Of a stretch of DNA of 20,650 nt, positions 7,123-13,747 are shown in pieces; the stretch's first letter is position 1, and each line of letters begins with the position of its first letter. Origin of the DNA: an uncultured Kiritimatiellota bacterium (GTDB taxonomy: Bacteria; Verrucomicrobiota; Kiritimatiellia; RFP12; UBA1067); NCBI GenBank assembly GCA_934643865.1, contig CAKUCX010000061.1, positions 1 through 20,650 of the forward strand, read 5' to 3'. Both the position numbers and the translations under genes were made by a program. The notes below the pieces were generated by a model that saw only the letters and a program-made list of their open reading frames with translations, was not told where the DNA came from and made no database searches.

Positions 7123-9546
7123 ATGCGCAAATACTACGACGAAGACGACGAGGCGGATGAGCGGTCGGCGCGGCGCGCGGGGCTTCCTGTTTTTCTCCCG
7201 GCCGAGCGGATGGCGGCCGCCGATTGGACGATGGCCGCGCTGGCGGCCGCGCTGACTTTCGCCGGCTTGACGTTGCTCGCCTTCCCCGGCCTGTCGCCCG
7301 ATGTCTGGAAAGACGCCGCCGTCGCAGCGGGTCTCCGCCCGCCCGAAACGATTTTCCCGGGGTTCTGGCGCGTTCTCGCGTCGGGGTTCTACCTGGACGG
7401 CATCGTCGCCGGAAACGCCCTCTTGACCTGGGCGGGCCGTCTGGGCGCGGCGCTCATGGCGGGGTGCGCCTATCTGCTTTTCCGCGCGTTTCTCGCGCTG
7501 CTCGTGCGGGGCCGTCTCCGCTATGCCGTGCGGCGCCTGGTCGTCCAGCGCCTCGCGGCGTTCGTGGGGGCGTTTTGCTTCATCTGTTCAGACCCCGTCT
7601 GGCGGGCGGGACAGGTCTTCACGCCGGCGGGGCTGCTGACGCTTCTCTCCCTCGTGCAGCTGCTGTCCTTTGCCTCGTTCATCTTGTCGGGACGGCTTCT
7701 CGCAGCGTTTGCGTCCATGTTCCTTGTCGGCCTTCTGGCGGCCGAGACGCCGCTCGGCTTCGGGCTTCTCGCGGGATGCTGGGGCGTCTACCTGCTCGCC
7801 CTGCGCCATGGCGCGCTCTGCGCGAACATGCCGCTTCTCGACCCCGTGGCGGGGCCGTCCGCCAAGTGGACGCTTACGCTCGTCTGGGCCCTCGGCCTGC
7901 TTGCGGGCATCGCCCTCAACTGCGTCTCCTTCGTCGGCATGGAGGGGCTGGCGGCGTCGGGCAAGGCCGGGGGCGACATGCCGCTCCTGTACCTCCTCTG
8001 CTGGTGGCACCAGGCCACGGGCGCGGCGAACGCGCTCGGCTGGGTGCTGGGCCTCGGCGTGTGCGCGCTCCCCTGCGTGGTGGCGGCCGTCATGCTGCCG
8101 CGCGCGGTAGACGAGGAGTCGTTCATGCCGTACCATGTGGGCGCCGTCTTCTTCTGCACGGGCGCGCTTGCGTTCGCGCAGGTGGCGATGCTGCCGCCGC
8201 TCTGGTTCTGGTCGTGGACGGACGCGGTGGCCGTCCATTCGCCCTATCTCCTTCAGATGCTGATGCTCTGCGCGGCGTTGACGGTCGCGTTCGCCCTGAC
8301 GGTTCTCGGCGTCGACGCCTGCTGCCGCAACCACCGCCGCCTTGCGGCCCAGCGGTTTGCCGCGCTGCGTGACGAAGAAGGGGGCGAGGCGTCGTCCGCG
8401 CCCGCGACCGTGAAGCGCGGCGGGCTCGCCGTCTTCTTCGTCGCCGCCGCGCTGCTCGTCGCGGGCGTCGTGCCGGGGCGGATGCTCACGCGCACGCGCC
8501 AGATGCTCGCGATCGTGGAGGACTACGTGCAGGAGGTCGTGGAGGAGTGCGGGCCGGCAAGGTGGATCTTCACGGACGGCTCGTTCGACGCGCGCTACGA
8601 GCTTGCGGCGGCCGCGCGCGGGAAGACGCTCAAGGCGCTTTCGCTGATGGCCGACAACGCGCCGTACCAGCAGTACCTGCGTGCGCGCGGCGTGTCGGAC
8701 GCGGAGGACGCGATGTCCCTCGCGGCGGGCGCGCCGATGGCGCTCCGCAGCTGGGTGCGCGACAAGCCCGCGCGCCTGCGCGAGATGGCCGTCCAGCTCG
8801 GCTTCGAGGTCTGGAAGCGCGACGGCAAGGAGCTGCCCCTCTGTTCGGGCGTCCTCGCGCGCCCGGACGGCATGGACGCGGCGGACTGCGCGGCGGGCAT
8901 TGCGCGCGCGACCGCGCTGGCGGACCGCATTCTCGCCCTCTACGTCGTGGGCGGCCCCGAGAAGGCCGCCGGGCGCACGCTCCGCGATCTCTTCCTTTTC
9001 GTGCAGTGGCGCATCTCCCGCCTCGCGCGGATGCGCGCCGAGCGCGCGGACCGCGCGGGCGACACGTCCCTGGCGCTGAAGAACGTCAAGCTTTCCGACG
9101 AGCTGGACCGCTCGAACGAATCGCTCAAGGCGATTCTCGTCGGCCTGGAGCGGGCGAAGGCGACGACGCTCAAGCAGGTCACGCCCCGCGAGGGCCTGCA
9201 GCTTGCGCTCGCGCGCGCCGACTTCGTGCTTGCGCGCCGCTATGGCGAGGTGATCCTTGCGGCGGACCCCGACGACCCGAACGCGAACTTCGGCGTGGGC
9301 ATGAGCTACTACACGCAGAAGCAGTGGGCGCGCGCGGAGGAGTACCTGCGCCGCTGCCTCGTGAAGAAGCCGAAGGAGCCGGCCGTGTGGAACAACCTCG
9401 CCATGATCTGCCTCTACACGAAGCGCTTCGACGAGGCCGAGCGGCACGCGAAGCAGGCGCTGGAGATCATTCCCGAATCGGCCGAGGTGAAGGACACGCT
9501 CAAGGAGATTGCCGAGGCCCGCGCCGCCGCGCAGAAGAAGAAGTAG
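7123..9546 (+). CDS. Polytopic membrane protein with C-terminal TPRs, possibly GT-C-like
   Basis: An 807-residue inner-membrane protein. After an acidic, charged N-terminus (1-34) about ten or eleven hydrophobic segments follow (near 35-55, 103-125, 142-158, 166-188, 190-207, 210-228, 248-270, 300-323, 337-357, 375-395, 433-453). Then comes a soluble domain (about 455-690) and two or three TPR units (about 693-785), with NFGVGMSYYTQKQWARAEEYL and WNNLAMICLYTKRFDEAERHA as clear helix pairs. The order TM1, loop with SPDVWKDAAVAAG, an FPGFW stretch, then many TMs resembles GT-C/DUF2723-type glycosyltransferases, but the usual acidic pair is not convincing. Glycosylating or exporting the neighbouring secreted proteins is inference. 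GGGGAAG lies 4 nt before the ATG. The start fits the Shine-Dalgarno and lies 78 bp after the PEP-CTERM gene. Confidence 0.78.
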   Translation: MRKYYDEDDEADERSARRAGLPVFLPAERMAAADWTMAALAAALTFAGLTLLAFPGLSPDVWKDAAVAAGLRPPETIFPGFWRVLASGFYLDGIVAGNALLTWAGRLGAALMAGCAYLLFRAFLALLVRGRLRYAVRRLVVQRLAAFVGAFCFICSDPVWRAGQVFTPAGLLTLLSLVQLLSFASFILSGRLLAAFASMFLVGLLAAETPLGFGLLAGCWGVYLLALRHGALCANMPLLDPVAGPSAKWTLTLVWALGLLAGIALNCVSFVGMEGLAASGKAGGDMPLLYLLCWWHQATGAANALGWVLGLGVCALPCVVAAVMLPRAVDEESFMPYHVGAVFFCTGALAFAQVAMLPPLWFWSWTDAVAVHSPYLLQMLMLCAALTVAFALTVLGVDACCRNHRRLAAQRFAALRDEEGGEASSAPATVKRGGLAVFFVAAALLVAGVVPGRMLTRTRQMLAIVEDYVQEVVEECGPARWIFTDGSFDARYELAAAARGKTLKALSLMADNAPYQQYLRARGVSDAEDAMSLAAGAPMALRSWVRDKPARLREMAVQLGFEVWKRDGKELPLCSGVLARPDGMDAADCAAGIARATALADRILALYVVGGPEKAAGRTLRDLFLFVQWRISRLARMRAERADRAGDTSLALKNVKLSDELDRSNESLKAILVGLERAKATTLKQVTPREGLQLALARADFVLARRYGEVILAADPDDPNANFGVGMSYYTQKQWARAEEYLRRCLVKKPKEPAVWNNLAMICLYTKRFDEAERHAKQALEIIPESAEVKDTLKEIAEARAAAQKKK

Positions 9547-9584
9547 CGGGCGGGTCTGCCGGCGATTGTCGAAAGGGGGGGCGG

Positions 9585-11915
9585 ATGATGGGAACGATGA
9601 CGATGGCGGCGGCGGGCCTTGCCGCCTTGACGGCGGGATGCGTCTTCGCCGCGCCGGAGCCGCCGGCCAACTTCCGCACGGAGACGCGCGACGCCGCCGC
9701 GCGCCGCGTGTGCGTGAGCTGGGACATGCCGGACGGCGTGACGGACTGCGCCTGGCGGACGTTTACGACCGTGCGCGCGGGCGGCATTCCCGCCTCCCGC
9801 GCCCTGTGGCGCGCGCCGTTCGCCGACGTGCCCGCCGCCAAGACGACCCGGAAGCTCGACGCGGCGGCGCTGGAGGCGCTGGGCTTCGCGGGCTGGGAGG
9901 GCGTCAACGTCCGCCAGACGCCCGTCGCGGGCGCGCTGCTCCTCGGCTGGGACAAGCACGCCTCGGGCGTCTTGACGACGCCGCCCCTCGCGCGGGCGTA
10001 TGCGGCGGGCACGACACTCGCCGTCGCGGCGTCCGTGCGCGAAACGGCGACGGGCGTCATGCCGCTTGCCGTCGTCTCCGGCGGCGTGACGTCGCACGTC
10101 GCCGACGTCGCCCTCACGAAGACGCCGCAGGAATGCGCCGTGCCGCTCCCGGCCCTCGCCCCGGAAGACCGCCTCGTCCTCCACTCCTCGACGAACTACG
10201 CCGCCGAGCAGACGTTCGTCTACGACCTCGCGCTCTGCGCGCCGGACACGTATGTGCCCGCGTGCGTCCTGACCAACGCCTGCTCGCAGGCCGTCCCGCT
10301 GACGGGGCACGCGGTCGAGCTGCTCGTGCCCGCCGGCGGCACGAACCTCTGGTTGGAGGTGCAAACCATCCATGCGGGCGCGGCGTCGGAGTGGTCCGCG
10401 CCGTATGGCGTCGCGCTGCCGTCCGGCGGCGCGGGCGAGACGCCGGACGGGTCCCTCGCCCCGCCATCCGGCGTCCGGGCCGGGCGGCTCCCCGACGGCT
10501 CGGTCCGCCTGGGCTGGTCGATGCCCGCCGGCGCGACGAACGTCCGCCTGCGCGTCTGGTCCTGCTCCGTCTCGGGCGGGCTCGCGGAAGCGGAGGCAAC
10601 GGACATCCTCTGGCGCGAAACGTTCGCCGCCGCCCCGGCCACCAACAGCACCGTCAAGCTCGACACGGCGGACAAGTGGAACCGCTACACGGACCTCGGC
10701 GCGGACGCATGGGCGTGGGAGGCGTGTTCGGCCGTCTATCTCGCCCCGGAGGCCGGCGCCGTCCAGGTCGGGAAGACCGACGGCACCGGGACGCTCGCGA
10801 CGCGCGCCCTCGGCCTTTCCGGCGACGGCCTGACGCTCGTCGCGCGCGCACGCCGCCGCACGCCGTCTTCCGGCGCGGGGCTGCGCGCCGCGCTCGTCGC
10901 GCCGTCGGGCGCGACCAACTGGACGGGCGCGGCTGCGGCGGACGACGTCTTCTCGGAATGCGCCTTCCCGCTCGACGTCCCCCTCGCCGCAGACGACGCG
11001 CTCGTCCTCTCCTCGCCGACGGGCGGGAGCGACCGGCGCCTCCTCCTCTCGGACGTCGCGTTCGTGCGCGGCTATGCGCCCGTCGCCGTCTCCACGAACG
11101 AGCTGCTCGCCGTCGATCTGGGCGCGCGCACGACGTATGACCTGCCGGCGGCGGACGGCGGCGGCGTGCGCCTCCTCGCCCTCTCGGCGCAAGGCCCGGA
11201 CGGGCGGGCCAGCGCGTGGACAAGCCCCCTCGCCCTCGACCCGGCCGCGCTGGGGCCGTGGCGGGAGCGCGAGGTGGCCCTGCACGGCGGCACGGCGACG
11301 GCCGCGTTCGACCCCGCCCTCCCCGCGTCGTCGAATCAGCTGGCCGTGCTGGACTCGCCGTTCCGCTTCCTGCTCGACGGCGAAGAGGTGGAGGCGCTCC
11401 CCTGCCGCGACGCGACGAAGCAGCTCAACGCCGGCATCTACGTCTGCACGAACGCCTTGGAGGCGGACTGGATCGTCCTCGTGCCCGGTTCGCCCCCAAG
11501 CCAGGGCGTCGTCCGCGAGGCCGAGATGCGCCTCTCCGTCGCCACGGGGGCGTTCGCCGCGCAACGGGTCGAGATCGAGGGCGTCTTCGCGCAGCTGAAC
11601 GCCGCCAACAGCCTTGAGAAGGCGCTCGCCCTCCAGTGGCGCGTCCGCGCCCCGGACGGGACGGCCGGCGACTGGACGGACTGCGGCCGCTTCGCGTCAA
11701 CCTACACGACGGCGGATGTCCAGCCCGACCTCATCGGCACCGTGCGCTGCGTGACGGGGGCGGCCGACCTGCACGCGCCGGCCGGCGCGCGCGTGGAGGC
11801 GCGCATCCACTGCGCCAAGGCATACAAGTCGGGGCGGGAGGCCCCGCTCGGCTTCCGCGCCGTCCGGGTCTGCGTCCTCGGCGAAGGCCGGAACTTCATG
11901 CTTGTCGTGCATTAG
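9585..11915 (+). CDS. Secreted protein with duplicated FN3-like plus jelly-roll module
   Basis: A 776-residue exported protein. The signal peptide lacks a basic n-region but has a hydrophobic stretch at 8-22 and a likely cut near VFAA-P (23/24). Two copies of one large module follow. Copy one (about 26-280) starts PPANFRTETRDAAARRVCVSW. Copy two (about 293-555) starts PPSGVRAGRLPDGSVRLGW. Each begins with an FN3-like strand set, passes through an LWR-x-x-F segment, and includes a matching strand (QECAVPLPALAPEDRLVLHSS at 183-203 against SECAFPLDVPLAADDALVLSS at 457-477). The C-terminal 220 residues are a separate beta-rich part with several cysteines. ATGs at 9585 and 9588 share one G-rich Shine-Dalgarno (9575-9581). 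The first was taken, but either is possible. It follows the TPR gene by 38 bp. A binding or matrix role is inferred. Confidence 0.78.
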   Translation: MMGTMTMAAAGLAALTAGCVFAAPEPPANFRTETRDAAARRVCVSWDMPDGVTDCAWRTFTTVRAGGIPASRALWRAPFADVPAAKTTRKLDAAALEALGFAGWEGVNVRQTPVAGALLLGWDKHASGVLTTPPLARAYAAGTTLAVAASVRETATGVMPLAVVSGGVTSHVADVALTKTPQECAVPLPALAPEDRLVLHSSTNYAAEQTFVYDLALCAPDTYVPACVLTNACSQAVPLTGHAVELLVPAGGTNLWLEVQTIHAGAASEWSAPYGVALPSGGAGETPDGSLAPPSGVRAGRLPDGSVRLGWSMPAGATNVRLRVWSCSVSGGLAEAEATDILWRETFAAAPATNSTVKLDTADKWNRYTDLGADAWAWEACSAVYLAPEAGAVQVGKTDGTGTLATRALGLSGDGLTLVARARRRTPSSGAGLRAALVAPSGATNWTGAAAADDVFSECAFPLDVPLAADDALVLSSPTGGSDRRLLLSDVAFVRGYAPVAVSTNELLAVDLGARTTYDLPAADGGGVRLLALSAQGPDGRASAWTSPLALDPAALGPWREREVALHGGTATAAFDPALPASSNQLAVLDSPFRFLLDGEEVEALPCRDATKQLNAGIYVCTNALEADWIVLVPGSPPSQGVVREAEMRLSVATGAFAAQRVEIEGVFAQLNAANSLEKALALQWRVRAPDGTAGDWTDCGRFASTYTTADVQPDLIGTVRCVTGAADLHAPAGARVEARIHCAKAYKSGREAPLGFRAVRVCVLGEGRNFMLVVH

Positions 11916-11968
11916 AGGCTTCCCGGCGCGGAAATTGCACCACTGGAAACGAATGCCGTAGGCTGGAC

Positions 11969-12679
11969 GTGGCGGGAGAAATCATCAAGACAAAAGGGCT
12001 TGTCCTCGCCCTCCATCCGTGGTCGCGCACAAGCCATGTCGTCGTCTGGCTCACGCCCGACCACGGCGTCGTCCCAACGCTCGTCAAGGGCGCCGTGCGC
12101 CCGAAGAGCGCCTTTCTCGGCCAATACGACCTGTTCTACTTGTGCGATCTCCTCTACTACGCGCGCGCGGCAGGCGGCCTCCACGCCCTCCGGGAGGTGA
12201 CGCCGACGAACCTGCGCGAGGGCCTGCGCGGCCGCTGGCGCGAGACGTCGCTTGCGGGCTACGCCGCCCATCTCGTTCGCACGCTCGCGCCCCCCTCGGG
12301 CGCCGCCGCCGACTGGTTCGCCTTCCTCGACGCCTTCCTCGACGCCCTCGCCCCTTCTCCCGGCCACCTCCTCCGTCCGCTCGTCGCCCTCGAAATGGCC
12401 GTCCTCCGCCTCGCGGGGCTTGCGCCGGACTTTTCGGGAATGGATGCCAACGCCGCCTGGACGCCGTTCGCCATCGACCGCGGCCGCTGCGGCGAGGGGG
12501 CGCGCACGCTGCGCCTCTCGCCCCGCACCGTCGCCGCGCTTCGCCGTCCCGACGCGGCCACGACGTCTGCGGAGGCGCTCGCGGACGCCGCGCGCTTCCT
12601 CGGCGTCTTCCTCGCCTACCACCTTGAGGAGCCGCCCGATGTGCGCCGCGCCCTGCTTGCCCTCCTGAACGGCGGCTAG
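11969..12679 (+). CDS. recO: DNA repair protein RecO
   Basis: A 236-residue protein. RecO works with RecF and RecR in loading RecA onto SSB-coated single-stranded DNA and in annealing. The N-terminal OB fold (about 1-80) shows the hallmark opening EIIKTKGLVL, then SRTSHVVVWLTPDHG and LVKGAVRPKS. A helical domain follows, with the typical LLRPLVALEMAVLRLAGLAPDF (131-155, rough). The zinc site of many RecO proteins is missing: after LAPDF only one Cys (174) is present where a CxxC pair is expected. No ATG is available near the OB-fold start. The GTG at 11969, 6 nt after AGG (11960-11962), was chosen. It follows the secreted protein by 53 bp, so it may be co-transcribed with the surface operon. 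Its stop codon overlaps the stop of the convergent regulator. Confidence 0.87.
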   Translation: MAGEIIKTKGLVLALHPWSRTSHVVVWLTPDHGVVPTLVKGAVRPKSAFLGQYDLFYLCDLLYYARAAGGLHALREVTPTNLREGLRGRWRETSLAGYAAHLVRTLAPPSGAAADWFAFLDAFLDALAPSPGHLLRPLVALEMAVLRLAGLAPDFSGMDANAAWTPFAIDRGRCGEGARTLRLSPRTVAALRRPDAATTSAEALADAARFLGVFLAYHLEEPPDVRRALLALLNGG

Positions 12680-13386
12680 GCCGGGCGGTAGCGGTAGCCG
12701 CGCCCGTAGACGGCCTCGATGCGGGCGCCCGCAGGGCCCAGCTTCTCGCGGAGGCGCGCGACGGCCGCGCCGAGCGCGGACTCGTTCCCCTTGTAGTCAA
12801 GCCCCCAGAAGCGCGTCAGGAGGGCGTCGCGCGAAAAGACTTCTCCGGGGTGGGCGTGGAAATGGCGCAGCATCTCGACTTCCCGGAGCGTCATGTCCAC
12901 GGTATCGCCCGTCGGCCGCGTCAGGCGCAGGCACGCCGCATCGACCATGCCGCCCGCAAACGCGAAGCGGGCGGGCGCGCCGTCCGCCGTCCGCCGCGCC
13001 CGCTTCAGGAGCGCGGCGAGGCGCGCCAGCAGAATGGGCCGGGTCGTCGTCTTGGGGAGGTAGTCGTCGGCGCCGAGCGCGAGGCCGCGCAGTTCGTCCG
13101 CCTCGCCGTCCCGCGCCGTCAGAAAGAGGATCGGCACCGCGTCGTCGCGCGCGCGGATGGCCGCGCAGACGGCCGTGCCGCTGCGCTTCGGCATCGTCAC
13201 GTCGAGGAGGACAAGGTCCGGGCGGCGCGCATGGAAGAGCGCAAGCGCCGCCTCGCCGTCCGGCGCGGCGCGCACGGCGTAGCCCTCGCCTTCAAGGAGG
13301 AGCGCGAGCCCTTCGCGGAGGGCCGCGTCGTCTTCCGCAAGCAGGATCTCCGCGCCGTCCGCCGCATCCAGCCGTTCCGCGTTCAT
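12676..13386 (-). CDS. OmpR/PhoB-type response regulator, no partner kinase nearby
   Basis: A 236-residue cytoplasmic regulator. The receiver domain (about 12-130) has the acidic pair in LLAEDDA (17-20), the phosphoacceptor Asp62 in LVLLDVTMPK, Thr90 in LFLTARD and Lys112 in DDYLPK. The usual Pro-Phe after this lysine is replaced by TTTRP. A winged-helix DNA-binding domain (about 140-236) shows LTLREVEMLRHF-type helices, the recognition region DYKGNESALGAAVARLREK and the final AVYGRGYRYRP strand. No histidine kinase lies within the window, so it is an orphan here; the stimulus and target genes are unknown. The ATG at 13386 has no Shine-Dalgarno. The -10 box TATACT ends 7 nt before it, which predicts a leaderless transcript. 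Its stop overlaps the stop of convergent recO in a CTAG shared by both. Confidence 0.88.
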   Translation of the reverse strand: MNAERLDAADGAEILLAEDDAALREGLALLLEGEGYAVRAAPDGEAALALFHARRPDLVLLDVTMPKRSGTAVCAAIRARDDAVPILFLTARDGEADELRGLALGADDYLPKTTTRPILLARLAALLKRARRTADGAPARFAFAGGMVDAACLRLTRPTGDTVDMTLREVEMLRHFHAHPGEVFSRDALLTRFWGLDYKGNESALGAAVARLREKLGPAGARIEAVYGRGYRYRPA

Positions 13387-13393
13387 GCGGGGA

Positions 13394-13402
13394 AGTATAG
13401 CA
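13394..13402 (-). promoter_or_regulatory. Extended -10 of the response regulator gene, predicted leaderless
   Basis: The minus strand reads TGCTATACT, an extended -10 with TATACT at 13394-13399. Only 7 nt separate it from the ATG at 13386, so transcription would start at or next to the start codon. No good -35 is seen in the GC-rich sequence upstream. Confidence 0.5.
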
Positions 13403-13436
13403 TATTCTCGCGCCGCGCGCGGGCGGCTTGAGAACA

Positions 13437-13472
13437 GGCACGGGGCCGGGACGTGCGTCCCGGCCCCGTGCC
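13437..13472 (-). terminator. Perfect 16-bp hairpin downstream of rpmB
   Basis: The arms 13437-13452 and 13457-13472 are exact reverse complements (16 bp, very GC-rich) around a 4-nt loop. On the minus strand the hairpin lies 20 bp after the rpmB stop and is followed by TGTTCT, a short T-rich stretch. It most likely ends the rpsA-rpmB transcript and insulates the response regulator promoter just beyond it. Confidence 0.7.
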
Positions 13473-13492
13473 GCTGAGAACGAACGCCTCTT

Positions 13493-13723
13493 TTAGGCCT
13501 TCGTCACCTTGCCCGCCTTCAGGCAGCGCATGCAGATCCGCTTCCGGCAGGTGTTGCCCTTGCCGTCGGTCACGCGCACCGTCTGGAGGTTCGGGAGGAA
13601 GCGGCGCTTCGAGATGCCGGTCGTGTGCAGACCGATGCCGCCCTTGTACTTCGGGGAGCCCTTGCGGACGATCGAACGGCCCGCCGACGGCCCCTTGCCG
13701 CAGATTTCGCAGACTCTGGACAT
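13493..13723 (-). CDS. rpmB: 50S ribosomal protein bL28
   Basis: A 76-residue ribosomal protein of the large subunit, a normal length for the family. It opens with SRVCEICGKGP and contains SKRRFLPNLQTVRV (38-51), which is characteristic of bL28. Two CxxC pairs are present (Cys5/Cys8 and Cys64/Cys67), so this is the zinc-ribbon form. AGGAAAGGA lies 8 nt upstream of the ATG. It starts 24 bp after the rpsA stop in the same direction and is probably on the same transcript. Confidence 0.96.
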   Translation of the reverse strand: MSRVCEICGKGPSAGRSIVRKGSPKYKGGIGLHTTGISKRRFLPNLQTVRVTDGKGNTCRKRICMRCLKAGKVTKA

Positions 13724-13747
13724 GATGAGTATCCTTTCCTTACGTCG

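Noticed and set aside
7588..9447. 619-residue minus-strand frame opposite the TPR membrane gene
   Set aside because: Arg/His/Ala-rich low-complexity translation; the plus strand has a Shine-Dalgarno, membrane segments and TPRs.
8547..9584. Longer in-frame upstream extension of the FN3-like protein
   Set aside because: It overlaps the TPR gene in another frame and is Arg/Gly-rich. The signal peptide and Shine-Dalgarno place the start at 9585.
9627..9653. Possible lipobox (TAGC) in the FN3-like protein
   Set aside because: The position -3 residue is Thr rather than Leu/Val/Ile and the n-region has no basic residue; cleavage by signal peptidase I after VFAA is more plausible.
9414..11564. 716-residue minus-strand frame opposite the FN3-like gene
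   Set aside because: Arg/Gly/Ala-rich shadow without start signals.
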